Assembly: GCF_958295425.1 (NCBI RefSeq)
Contig: NC_081152.1
Coordinates: 23,630,015-23,694,014, forward strand
DNA: 64,000 nt
Source: Solea solea
Lineage: Eukaryota; Chordata; Actinopteri; Pleuronectiformes; Soleidae
Direction of reading: 5' to 3'
In this document: in pieces, positions 53,969 to 63,259 of the stretch
How positions within the stretch are numbered: position 1 is the stretch's first letter
Layout: each line of letters starts with the position of its first letter
Notes under the pieces: model-generated
What the model saw: the letters and a program-made list of their open reading frames with translations, nothing else
What the model was told of the DNA's origin: nothing
Databases searched by the model: none
Program-made: the position numbers and the translations under genes

Positions 53969-54145
53969 ATAGAATTGTTTTGGTTTGTTTTTGTTTTTTT
54001 GTTTTTCTTTGTGTTTTATTTCTTCTCTTGTGATATTCTGAGAGTGAATAGTTAACTCATACTAATAGGTTTGCAGTGTGTAGTCATAGAAAAAGTAAGT
54101 TAACGTGACCATGTGATTTCCCAAAAAATATGTTGACACTTTGTG
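53969..54145. other. Retroviral 3' untranslated region
   Basis: T-rich sequence between env and the polypurine tract. No accessory gene is seen. Confidence 0.6.
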
Positions 54146-54147
54146 TC

Positions 54148-54160
54148 AAAAGGGAGGAAA
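54148..54160 (+). promoter_or_regulatory. Polypurine tract
   Basis: AAAAGGGAGGAAA directly before the LTR start, the usual primer site for plus-strand DNA synthesis. Confidence 0.8.
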
Positions 54161-54514
54161 TGTGGGAAATGACCAGTCTTTCCTCTTCTTCCTGTAGTGG
54201 TTAAGATAACAATCTACTAACAGTCAAGCTGTGAATGGAGGCTCGGGAAAGTGTATGATAAGGAAGGGTCAATCTAGGTTTTCAACAAATGGCATCTGTT
54301 ATTTGTCGTAAACATTAGGTGACATCTCAGGGGGTCATAAACGTTGTTTCTTGTGTCTGTTGTTGTTTTACTTTGATGTTTCTGTATAAATGGTAGAGCT
54401 TTCTTGAGAAACGGGAGAGAACATTTAGACCTTCTTGGTGACAGGGTCTCTCCTTTATGCATGAAGTAAAGATTTGATTTACTCAACACTGATGACTCAA
54501 GAATTTCTTTCACA
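54161..54514 (+). mobile_element. Retroviral 3' LTR
   Basis: Starts TGTGGGAAATG and ends TTTCTTTCACA; 354 bp. A TATA-like CTGTATAAATGG lies near 54381 and an AGTAAA-type signal near 54466. It ends exactly where the L2 inverted repeat starts. Confidence 0.8.
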
Positions 54515-56334
54515 AGGTCCAAGAGGATGAGCACAGAGGAGAGAGAGGCAGCCCTGGCAGTGTGGAGTTGCTCAGTGACAGCAAGGAGTGCAGTTTCGGT
54601 CGAGTGACCTGCTTTAAAACCAGACTGAAGAGGATCAAGAAGGTTGTTCCGGTGAAGGTAGGAGGAGAGTTGATTAAAGATAGCACGCTCCAGAGTTTTG
54701 GAGAGAAAAGGAAGAAGAGAGACAGGTCTGTAGTTATTTACTTCAGACGGGTCAAGGGTGGGTTTTTTAAGGAGGGGGGTCACTCTGGCCTCTTTAAGAG
54801 AGTCCGGAAAGCAACCAGATGATAGAGATGTGTTAATGAGGTGGGTGAGGAAAGGCAGAAGATCAGAAGCAATTGACTGAAGAAGGTGAGAGGGGATAGG
54901 GTCAAGGGGGCAGGAGGTGGGGCGGGCAGAGGTTATTAGGGAAAGAACTTGATCCTGAGATAGAGGGGTGAAAGAGGATAGAGAAGGAGCAGAATTTGTG
55001 GTTGGTAGAGAGGTGAGATCAGGAGGTGGGGTTGAGAAAGAAGAGCGAATGTCATCTACTTTCTTTGTGAAGTAGTTGACAAAGTGAATTGGTAGAAGGG
55101 AGGAGGGAGGAGGGGGGGTGGGGGGATCAAGGAGGTTAGAGAAGATCGAGAAAAGTTTTTTGGGGTTAGAGAAAGAGGATTGAATTTTAGTCTGATAGAA
55201 AGATTGTTTGGCTGCAGAGATAGAGGCAGTGAGGGTGGAGAGAAGAGAGTGATAGGAAAGCAGGTCGTCAGGGAGTTTTGATTTCCTCCATTTCCTTTCT
55301 GCTGCCCGTATCGTGGCTCTCTCAGTACGCACTGAGTCCGACAACCACGGGGCTGGGGAGGACTTACGAACCCGCCGTGAAGTAAGAGGACAGAGAGAGT
55401 CAAGAGAGGAGGACAGAGTACAGAGGAATGTGTCTGTGGCAGAGTTGGGATGCATGAGGGAGAAGGAGTCAGCTGAAGGAAGTGCTGATAGAACAGTTGA
55501 GGAGAGAGAGTAGGGAGAGAGAGAGCGAATGTTGCGACGGACAAGTGCAGTATCTGATGAGATGAGATCATCAGATTGGGAGAGTGGGAGAGAGTAGGAA
55601 ATGAAGAAATGATCAGAGACATGAAGTGGAGTTACCGTGAGGTCGGAGGTGGAGCAGTTTCTGGTGAAGATGAGGTCAAGGTGGTTGCCAGCTTTGTGAG
55701 TTGGTGGAGAAGGAGCAAGTGAGAGAGAAAGAGACGAAAGTAGAAATAGTAGATCGGATGACTTCTCTGACTGGATGTTGAAGTCACCAAGAAGAACAAG
55801 TGGTGGGCCATTTTCTGGGATGTTTGAGAGGAGGACATCTAGTTCCTCCAAGAAGTGTCCTAATGGGCCTGGTGGACGGTAGATGACAATAATGATTAGT
55901 TTGACTGGGTGAGTTACAGTTACAGCATGAAATTCAAACGGCTGTGAAGAGAAGTGTGGCAGTGGGTAAAGAGTGAAAGTCCAGTTGGGGTTGATGAGCA
56001 GACCTGTCCCACCACCTCTTCCAGTGGATCTGGGTGTGTGGGAGAAGGAGTGGGCGGAGGAGAGAGCTGCAGGGGTGGCTGTGTTGGAGGGTGTTATCCA
56101 AGTCTCAGTGAGAGCAAGGAAGTCCAGGCATTGCTCAGTAGCAAAGCCGGAAATGAACTCAGTCTTGCGGGTAGCTGACTGGCAGTTCCACAGGCCCCCT
56201 GCGACAAGGTGTTGGATGTGTGTGGAGCGGGTGGGATAGATAAGTGAGGACAGGTTACGGTGATGCTGTGAGTGATTGTGAGGTTTGTAGTATCTATGAG
56301 AAGAGACATGAACAGGAATGGAAAAAAGGCACAT
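54515..56334 (-). pseudogene. L2 endonuclease / RT, 3'-truncated
   Basis: The protein matches the right-arm copy from the ATG at 56334 to SSVLILLDL, with one visible residue difference (Val for Gly before LILLDL). The endonuclease (ALTETWI, TGRGGGTGLL, LGDFNI, VSDHFF) is whole; the RT is lost after the LLDL catalytic Asp. Beyond 54515 the reading continues meaninglessly into the LTR. Confidence 0.8.
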
Positions 56335-56558
56335 ATGTGAAAGGTCGAAAACACTTGCAGACAGGTACTTAGCCCCGTTAGCCTCCTTGTTAGACTCCGG
56401 TTTAGACTCCTTTGTCTTTGTCTTCCTGAGTCTTCGTCTGAAGAGTCTGCCACTGAAGCTACCGCTTCAAAGTCAGTGCTGCTTCTTAAAAGACACCTGA
56501 TTAGGTGCTGATTAGTTGCAGCTGAGTGGCCACTCCCTGATTAGGTGCTGATTAGTTA

Positions 56559-57053
56559 CAGCTGTGTTGGCCACTCCCCTTGAAACTTCTCACCTGGTGA
56601 TGGTGATGGCTCAATAGAAACTAGGTCAAAGCAGCAACAATAACAACTTTCTTTTTGACCTAGCAGACAAAATATCTTTACAAAACTTTCACCTTAATTA
56701 AACAGACAAGTCAAAAGTCACAAAAGTCAAGCAACCAGCTACATACAATAGCAATTATTGAAATAGCAACCAAATAAGAAAGACCTACAGAAGTGATACT
56801 TAGCTTAATTCCAGTAGTCCTATGAGATACCCAGATAGTCCAAATGCACACTGACAAATGCTGGTTTGGGTCTGGTTTAAATCTTACTCAGCTGTGTTGG
56901 CCACTCCCCTTTGCCAGTGAAACTTCTCACCTGGTGATGGTGATGGCTCAATAGAAACTAGGTCAAAGCGGGTTAGGGTTAGGGTTCTTTTTGACCTAGC
57001 AGACAAAATATCTTTACAAAACTTTCACCTTAATTAAACAGACAAGTCAAAAG
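56559..57053. repeat. Tandem L2 5'-UTR monomers with a hairpin and telomere-like loop
   Basis: Segments 56559-56632 and 56651-56717 recur at 56889-56969 and 56987-57053 (spacing 330-336 bp). Each monomer has a CTAGGTCAAA / TTTGACCTAG inverted repeat. The loop is AGCAACAATAACAACTTTC in the proximal monomer and GGGTTAGGGTTAGGGTT (56970-56986) in the distal one. Confidence 0.8.
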
Positions 57054-57069
57054 ATAGTCAAAAGATAGT

Positions 57070-60000
57070 CTATCTGGGTATCTCATAGGACTACTGGAAT
57101 TAAGCTAAGTATCACTTCTGTAGGTCTTTCTTATTTGGTTGCTATTTCAATAATTGCTATTGTATGTAGCTGGTTGCTTGACTTTTGTGACTTTTGACTT
57201 GTCTGTTTAATTAAGGTGAAAGTTTTGTAAAGATATTTTGTCTGCTAGGTCAAAAAGAAAGTTGTTATTGTTGCTGCTTTGACCTAGTTTCTATTGAGCC
57301 ATCACCATCACCAGGTGAGAAGTTTCAAGGGGAGTGGCCAACACAGCTGTAACTAATCAGCACCTAATCAGGGAGTGGCCACTCAGCTGCAACTAATCAG
57401 CACCTAATCAGGTGTCTTTTAAGAAGCAGCACTGACTTTGAAGCGGTAGCTTCAGTGGCAGACTCTTCAGACGAAGACTCAGGAAGACAAAGACAAAGGA
57501 GTCTAAACCGGAGTCTAACAAGGAGGCTAACGGGGCTAAGTACCTGTCTGCAAGTGTTTTCGACCTTTCACATATGTGCCTTTTTTCCATTCCTGTTCAT
57601 GTCTCTTCTCATAGATACTACAAACCTCACAATCACTCACAGCATCACCGTAACCTGTCCTCACTTATCTATCCCACCCGCTCCACACACATCCAACACC
57701 TTGTCGCAGGGGGCCTGTGGAACTGCCAGTCAGCTACCCGCAAGACTGAGTTCATTTCCGGCTTTGCTACTGAGCAATGCCTGGACTTCCTTGCTCTCAC
57801 TGAGACTTGGATAACACCCTCCAACACAGCCACCCCTGCAGCTCTCTCCTCCGCCCACTCCTTCTCCCACACACCCAGATCCACTGGAAGAGGTGGTGGG
57901 ACAGGTCTGCTCATCAACCCCAACTGGACTTTCACTCTTTACCCACTGCCACACTTCTCTTCACAGCCGTTTGAATTTCATGCTGTAACTGTAACTCACC
58001 CAGTCAAACTAATCATTATTGTCATCTACCGTCCACCAGGCCCATTAGGACACTTCTTGGAGGAACTAGATGTCCTCCTCTCAAACATCCCAGAAAATGG
58101 CCCACCACTTGTTCTTCTTGGTGACTTCAACATCCAGTCAGAGAAGTCATCCGATCTACTATTTCTACTTTCGTCTCTTTCTCTCTCACTTGCTCCTTCT
58201 CCACCAACTCACAAAGCTGGCAACCACCTTGACCTCATCTTCACCAGAAACTGCTCCACCTCCGACCTCACGGTAACTCCACTTCATGTCTCTGATCATT
58301 TCTTCATTTCCTACTCTCTCCCACTCTCCCAATCTGATGATCTCATCTCATCAGATACTGCACTTGTCCGTCGCAACATTCGCTCTCTCTCTCCCTACTC
58401 TCTCTCCTCAACTGTTCTATCAGCACTTCCTTCAGCTGACTCCTTCTCCCTCATGCATCCCAACTCTGCCACAGACACATTCCTCTGTACTCTGTCCTCC
58501 TCTCTTGACTCTCTCTGTCCTCTTACTTCACGGCGGGTTCGTAAGTCCTCCCCAGCCCCGTGGTTGTCGGACTCAGTGCGTACTGAGAGAGCCACGATAC
58601 GGGCAGCAGAAAGGAAATGGAGGAAATCAAAACTCCCTGACGACCTGCTTTCCTATCACTCTCTTCTCTCCACCCTCACTGCCTCTATCTCTGCAGCCAA
58701 ACAATCTTTCTATCAGACTAAAATTCAATCCTCTTTCTCTAACCCCAAAAAACTTTTCTCGATCTTCTCTAACCTCCTTGATCCCCCCACCCCCCCTCCT
58801 CCCTCCTCCCTTCTACCAATTCACTTTGTCAACTACTTCACAAAGAAAGTAGATGACATTCGCTCTTCTTTCTCAACCCCACCTCCTGATCTCACCTCTC
58901 TACCAACCACAAATTCTGCTCCTTCTCTATCCTCTTTCACCCCTCTATCTCAGGATCAAGTTCTTTCCCTAATAACCTCTGCCCGCCCCACCTCCTGCCC
59001 CCTTGACCCTATCCCCTCTCACCTTCTTCAGTCAATTGCTTCTGATCTTCTGCCTTTCCTCACCCACCTCATTAACACATCTCTATCATCTGGTTGCTTT
59101 CCGGACTCTCTTAAAGAGGCCAGAGTGACCCCCCTCCTTAAAAAACCCACCCTTGACCCGTCTGAAGTAAATAACTACAGACCTGTCTCTCTTCTTCCTT
59201 TTCTCTCCAAAACTCTGGAGCGTGCTATCTTTAATCAACTCTCCTCCTACCTTCACCGGAACAACCTTCTTGATCCTCTTCAGTCTGGTTTTAAAGCAGG
59301 TCACTCGACCGAAACTGCACTCCTTGCTGTCACTGAGCAACTCCACACTGCCAGGGCTGCCTCTCTCTCCTCTGGGCTCATCCTCTTGGACCTTTCTGCA
59401 GCGTTTGACACAGTTAACCACCAGATCCTTATTTCCTCCCTTCAAGAACTAGGTGTCTCAGGATCTGCACTTACCCTACTCTCGTCCTATCTTCAAAACC
59501 GAACATACAGAGTAACCTGGAGAGGATCGGTGTCGGAACCCTGTCCTCTAGCTACTGGGGTCCCTCAGGGTTCTGTCTTGGGCCCTCTCCTCTTCTCTCT
59601 ATACACCAACTCTCTTGGTTCTGTTATTCTCTCTCATGGTTTTTCCTATCACAGCTACGCCGACGACACCCAACTCATCCTCTCTTTTCCCAGCTCCGAC
59701 ACAAATGTAGCAGAACGGATCTCCGCTTGTCTGACCGACATCTCTCAGTGGATGTCTGACCATCACCTGAAACTCAATCTCAACAAGACTGAGTTTCTTT
59801 TTCTCCCAGGAAAGGGCTCTCCCACCACAGACCTAACCATCACCCTCGACAACTCTGTGGTAACTCCGTCTCATACCGCAAGGAACCTGGGTGTGACACT
59901 TGATGACCATAAAAAATATATATATATATATATCGCACTTATGACTAGTACTTCATAGTTTGATTTACTTGAAGCTCTTACTTACTTCTAGCTCTTATTT

Positions 60001-60085
60001 GTACCCAAATGTTTAAATGCACTTATTGTAAGTCGCTTTGGATAAAAGCGTCTGCTAAATGACATGTAATGTAATGTAATGTTGT
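57070..60085 (+). mobile_element. L2-clade LINE, right arm, internally deleted derivative
   Basis: 5' UTR, long ORF, then an abrupt jump at about 59912-59935 (ATAAAAAATATATAT) to a 3' end with AAGTCGCTTTGGATAAAAGC and a (TGTAA)n tail. The RT thumb and C-terminal region are deleted while the 3' recognition end is kept. Confidence 0.8.
57574..59958 (+). CDS. L2 endonuclease / RT, C-terminal region deleted
   Basis: ATG 57574, 794 codons. Endonuclease: FLALTETWI, TGRGGGTGLL, VIYRPPGPLG, LLGDFNIQSE and HVSDHFF. RT: CPLDPIPSHLL, NNYRPVSLLPF, LLDLSAAFDTVNH (first Asp), GVPQGSVLGPLL and YADDTQLI (catalytic pair). At NLGVTLDDH the reading meets a TA-rich stretch and stops soon after, so the thumb and C-terminal domains that follow in L2 proteins are absent. 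Catalytic motifs are complete but activity is doubtful. No separate ORF1 was found in the leader. Confidence 0.8.
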   Translation: MCLFSIPVHVSSHRYYKPHNHSQHHRNLSSLIYPTRSTHIQHLVAGGLWNCQSATRKTEFISGFATEQCLDFLALTETWITPSNTATPAALSSAHSFSHTPRSTGRGGGTGLLINPNWTFTLYPLPHFSSQPFEFHAVTVTHPVKLIIIVIYRPPGPLGHFLEELDVLLSNIPENGPPLVLLGDFNIQSEKSSDLLFLLSSLSLSLAPSPPTHKAGNHLDLIFTRNCSTSDLTVTPLHVSDHFFISYSLPLSQSDDLISSDTALVRRNIRSLSPYSLSSTVLSALPSADSFSLMHPNSATDTFLCTLSSSLDSLCPLTSRRVRKSSPAPWLSDSVRTERATIRAAERKWRKSKLPDDLLSYHSLLSTLTASISAAKQSFYQTKIQSSFSNPKKLFSIFSNLLDPPTPPPPSSLLPIHFVNYFTKKVDDIRSSFSTPPPDLTSLPTTNSAPSLSSFTPLSQDQVLSLITSARPTSCPLDPIPSHLLQSIASDLLPFLTHLINTSLSSGCFPDSLKEARVTPLLKKPTLDPSEVNNYRPVSLLPFLSKTLERAIFNQLSSYLHRNNLLDPLQSGFKAGHSTETALLAVTEQLHTARAASLSSGLILLDLSAAFDTVNHQILISSLQELGVSGSALTLLSSYLQNRTYRVTWRGSVSEPCPLATGVPQGSVLGPLLFSLYTNSLGSVILSHGFSYHSYADDTQLILSFPSSDTNVAERISACLTDISQWMSDHHLKLNLNKTEFLFLPGKGSPTTDLTITLDNSVVTPSHTARNLGVTLDDHKKYIYIYIALMTSTS

Positions 60086-60178
60086 CCGCTTCGAAATACC
60101 AGGGGCACGGAGACGTTTTGGTGACCAGGGGCACGGAACAATTTGAAGCTGGACAGAAACGTCAAGCGAGTGCAGACG

Positions 60179-60200
60179 TAAGCCCACTGACGTGGGCTTA
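60179..60200. repeat. Perfect 9-bp hairpin in macrosatellite unit
   Basis: TAAGCCCAC-TGAC-GTGGGCTTA; repeated 2,515 bp downstream near 62694. The unit also holds four (C/T)GACC(A/C)GGGGCACGG blocks. Confidence 0.85.
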
Positions 60201-60756
60201 ATTGTGCATTTGATGTGTGTTTTTGGCAAAACTGCTGGGTCTCAAAGCCCTGTGACAGCAGGGGGCCCGAGATCAGGAGCTCAGGCTGGGGCAGAGAGCC
60301 GGCGCGCTCCGCCCTGGGTGGGGAGCAGAGAGCCAGAGAAGCAGGGGGCTCTGTGAGCAGGGGCTGTGGCCCAGAGCGGGAGCTCAGGCTGGGGCAAAAA
60401 ACGGACAAAGTCCCACTTGGTGACCAGGGGCACGGGGGAAAAAGAATGAGAAAAAGGTCACTCAATCAAAACCTAGCAGCACAGGGCCCTGGGCAGGGAC
60501 CCGGAGGAGGAGGAGGAGGAGGAGGAGGAGGAGGAGGAGGAGGAGGAGGAGGAGGAGGAGCAGAACACAGTTGTCTTTTATTCAAAAAGGTGAACAAAAT
60601 GACCGAGGTACAGTCCGTTGAAATGGCCCCTCACTTCACACGAAAGGAGGCGCTCATCCTGGGGCAGAGAGCCAGCGCTGCCCCCTGGCGGAGAACCAGA
60701 GTACCACTTGGTGACCCGGGGCACGGGGGAAAACGTTGGAAAAAAGTCCTTTCAGC

Positions 60757-62597
60757 TGCTTAAATGTGAAGGTTTTCTACTTTCTGTCACATTTCAGCTT
60801 CTAAATGTGAACATGTTCTACTTTCAGTCATTTTTTATCGTATTAAATGTGAATATTTTCCACTTTCTGTCACATTTCAGCTTCAAAAATGTGAATGTTT
60901 TCGACTTTCTGTCATTTGTCAGCTTCTAAATACGATTTTTTTCTACCTTCTGTGACTTCTGACCTTCTAAATATGAACATTTTCTACTTTCTCTCATTTC
61001 TGACCTCCTAAATGTGAATATTTTCGACTCTCTGTCATTTGTCAGCTTCTAAATATGATTATTTTCTACTTTCTCTCATTTCTGACCTTCTAAATATGAA
61101 CATTTTCTACTTTCTCTCATTTCTGACCTCCGAAATAGGATTATTTTCTACTTTCTGTGACTTCTGACCTTCTAAATATGAACATTTTCTACTTTCTCTC
61201 ATTTCTGACCTCCTAAATGTGAATATTTTCGACTCTCTGTCATTTGTCAGCTTCTAAATACGATTTTTTTCTACTTTCTGTGACTTCTGACCTTCTAAAT
61301 ATGAACATTTTCTACTTTCTCTCATTTCTGACCTCCTCAATGTGAATATTTTCGACTCTCTGTCATTTGTCAGCTTCTAAATATGATTATTTTCTACTTT
61401 CTCTCATTTCTGACCTTCTAAATATGAACATTTTCTACTTTCTCTCATTTCTGACCTCCGAAATAGGATTATTTTCTACTTTCTGTGACTTCTGACCTTC
61501 TAAATATGAACATTTTCTACTTTCTCTCATTTCTGACCTCCTAAATGTGAATATTTTCGACTCTCTGTCATTTGTCAGCTTCTAAATACGATTTTTTTCT
61601 ACTTTCTGTGACTTCTGACCTTCTAAATATGAACATTTTCTACTTTCTCTCATTTCTGACCTCCTCAATGTGAATATTTTCGACTCTCTGTCATTTGTCA
61701 GCTTCTAAATATGATTATTTTCTACTTTCTCTCATTTCTGACCTTCTAAATATGAACATTTTCTACTTTCTCTCATTTCTGACCTCCGAAATAGGATTAT
61801 TTTCTACTTTCTGTGACTTCTGACCTTCTAAATATGAACATTTTCTACTTTCTCTCATTTCTGACCTCCTAAATGTGAATATTTTCGACTCTCTGTCATT
61901 TGTCAGCTTCTAAATACGATTATTTTCTACTTTCTGTGACTTCTGACCTTCTAAATATGAACATTTTCCACTTTCTCTCATTTCTGACCTCCTCAATGTG
62001 AATATTTTCGACTCTCTGTCATTTGTCAGCTTCTAAATATGATTATTTTCTACTTTCTCTCATTTCTGACCTTCTAAATATGAACATTTTCTACTTTCTC
62101 TCATTTCTGACCTCCGAAATAGGATTATTTTCTACTTTCTGTGACTTCTGACCTTCTAAATATGAACATTTTCTACTTTCTCTCATTTCTGACCTCCTAA
62201 ATGTGAATATTTTCGACTCTCTGTCATTTGTCAGCTTCTAAATATGATTATTTTCTACTTTCTCTCATTTCTGACCTTCTAAATATGAACACTTTCTACT
62301 TTCTCTCATTTCCGACCTCCGAAATAGGATTATTTTCTACTTTCTGTGACTTCTGACCTTCTAAATATGAACATTTTCTACTTTCTCTCATTTCCGACCT
62401 CCGAAATAGGATTATTTTCTACCTTCTGTGACTTCTGACCTTCTAAATATGAACATTTTCTACTTTCTCTCATTTCTGACCTCCTAAATGTGAATATTTT
62501 CGACTCTCTGTCATTTGTCAGCTTCTAAATAGGATCATTTTCTACTTTCTGTGACTTCTGAGCTTCTAAATGTGAACATTTTCGACTTCCTGTCATT
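60757..62597. repeat. 41-bp monomer satellite with 328-bp higher-order repeat
   Basis: Monomers of 41 bp share TTTTCTACTTTCT(C/G)T. Five classes differ at their start and end: CTTCTAAATATGAAC (A), CTCCTAAATGTGAAT (B), CTTCTAAATACGATT (C), CTTCTAAATATGATT (D) and CTCCGAAATAGGATT (E). The order A-B-D-A-E-A-B-C recurs; the variant CTCCTCAATG appears at 61333, 61661 and 61989, exactly 328 bp (8 x 41) apart. Confidence 0.9.
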
Positions 62598-63259
62598 TGT
62601 CCGCTTCGAAATACCAGGGGCACGGAGACGTTTTGGTGACCAGGGGCACGGAACAATTTGAAGCTGGACAGAAACGTCAAGCGAGTGCAGACGTAAGCCC
62701 ACTGACGTGGGCTTAATTGTGCATTTGATGTGTGTTTTTGGCAAAACTGCTGGGTCTCAAAGCCCTGTGACAGCAGGGGGCCCGAGATCAGGAGCTCAGG
62801 CTGGGGCAGAGAGCCGGCGCGCTCCGCCCTGGGTGGGGAGCAGAGAGCCAGAGAAGCAGGGGGCTCTGTGAGCAGGGGCTGTGGCCCAGAGCGGGAGCTC
62901 AGGCTGGGGCAAAAAACGGACAAAGTCCCACTTGGTGACCAGGGGCACGGGGGAAAAAGAATGAGAAAAAGGTCACTCAATCAAAACCTAGCAGCACAGG
63001 GCCCTGGGCAGGGACCCGGAGGAGGAGGAGGAGGAGGAGGAGGAGGAGGAGGAGGAGGAGGAGCAGAACACAGTTGTCTTTTATTCAAAAAGGTGAACAA
63101 AATGACCGAGGTACAGTCCGTTGAAATGGCCCCTCACTTCACACGAAAGGAGGCGCTCATCCTGGGGCAGAGAGCCAGCGCTGCCCCCTGGCGGAGAACC
63201 AGAGTACCACTTGGTGACCCGGGGCACGGGGGAAAACGTTGGAAAAAAGTCCTTTCAGC

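Larger units (their letters stand above)
46615..54514 (+). mobile_element. Endogenous retrovirus, 5'-truncated, with 3' LTR
   Basis: gag, pro-pol and env in order, a polypurine tract and a 3' LTR. The 5' LTR, primer-binding site and gag start are missing; the Tx1 LINE tail abuts at about 46610. Gag and pro-pol share one frame, as in gamma- and epsilon-retroviruses. Few disabling changes suggest a recent origin. Confidence 0.8.
54515..57069 (-). mobile_element. L2-clade LINE, left arm of palindrome, cut by the retroviral LTR
   Basis: Minus-strand copy with about two 330-336-bp 5' UTR monomers (57069-56490) and the coding region down to 54515. Positions 54515-56838 pair with 57070-59393 with equal length. 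The RT 3' half and the LINE tail are missing because the retroviral LTR abuts. Confidence 0.8.
54515..59393. repeat. 2,324-bp inverted repeat with 231-bp spacer
   Basis: Arms 54515-56838 and 57070-59393. Paired ends sum to 113,908 at both the inner and outer edge, so no net length difference exists. Translated segments are identical except for one residue. Confidence 0.85.

Noticed and set aside
56970..56986. Interstitial telomere or chromosome end
   Set aside because: Only 17 bp of GGGTTA units are present, inside an L2 monomer; this is a local substitution, not a telomere array.
57455..57814. 119-codon frame upstream of the L2 ORF (mirrored at 56094-56453)
   Set aside because: It starts at GTG and overlaps the endonuclease ORF in another frame; no ORF1 domain is visible.
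60215..60763. 182-codon open frame with a poly-Gly tract
   Set aside because: The frame follows a GGA microsatellite and differs by whole repeat units between copies; no motif or splice structure supports a gene.
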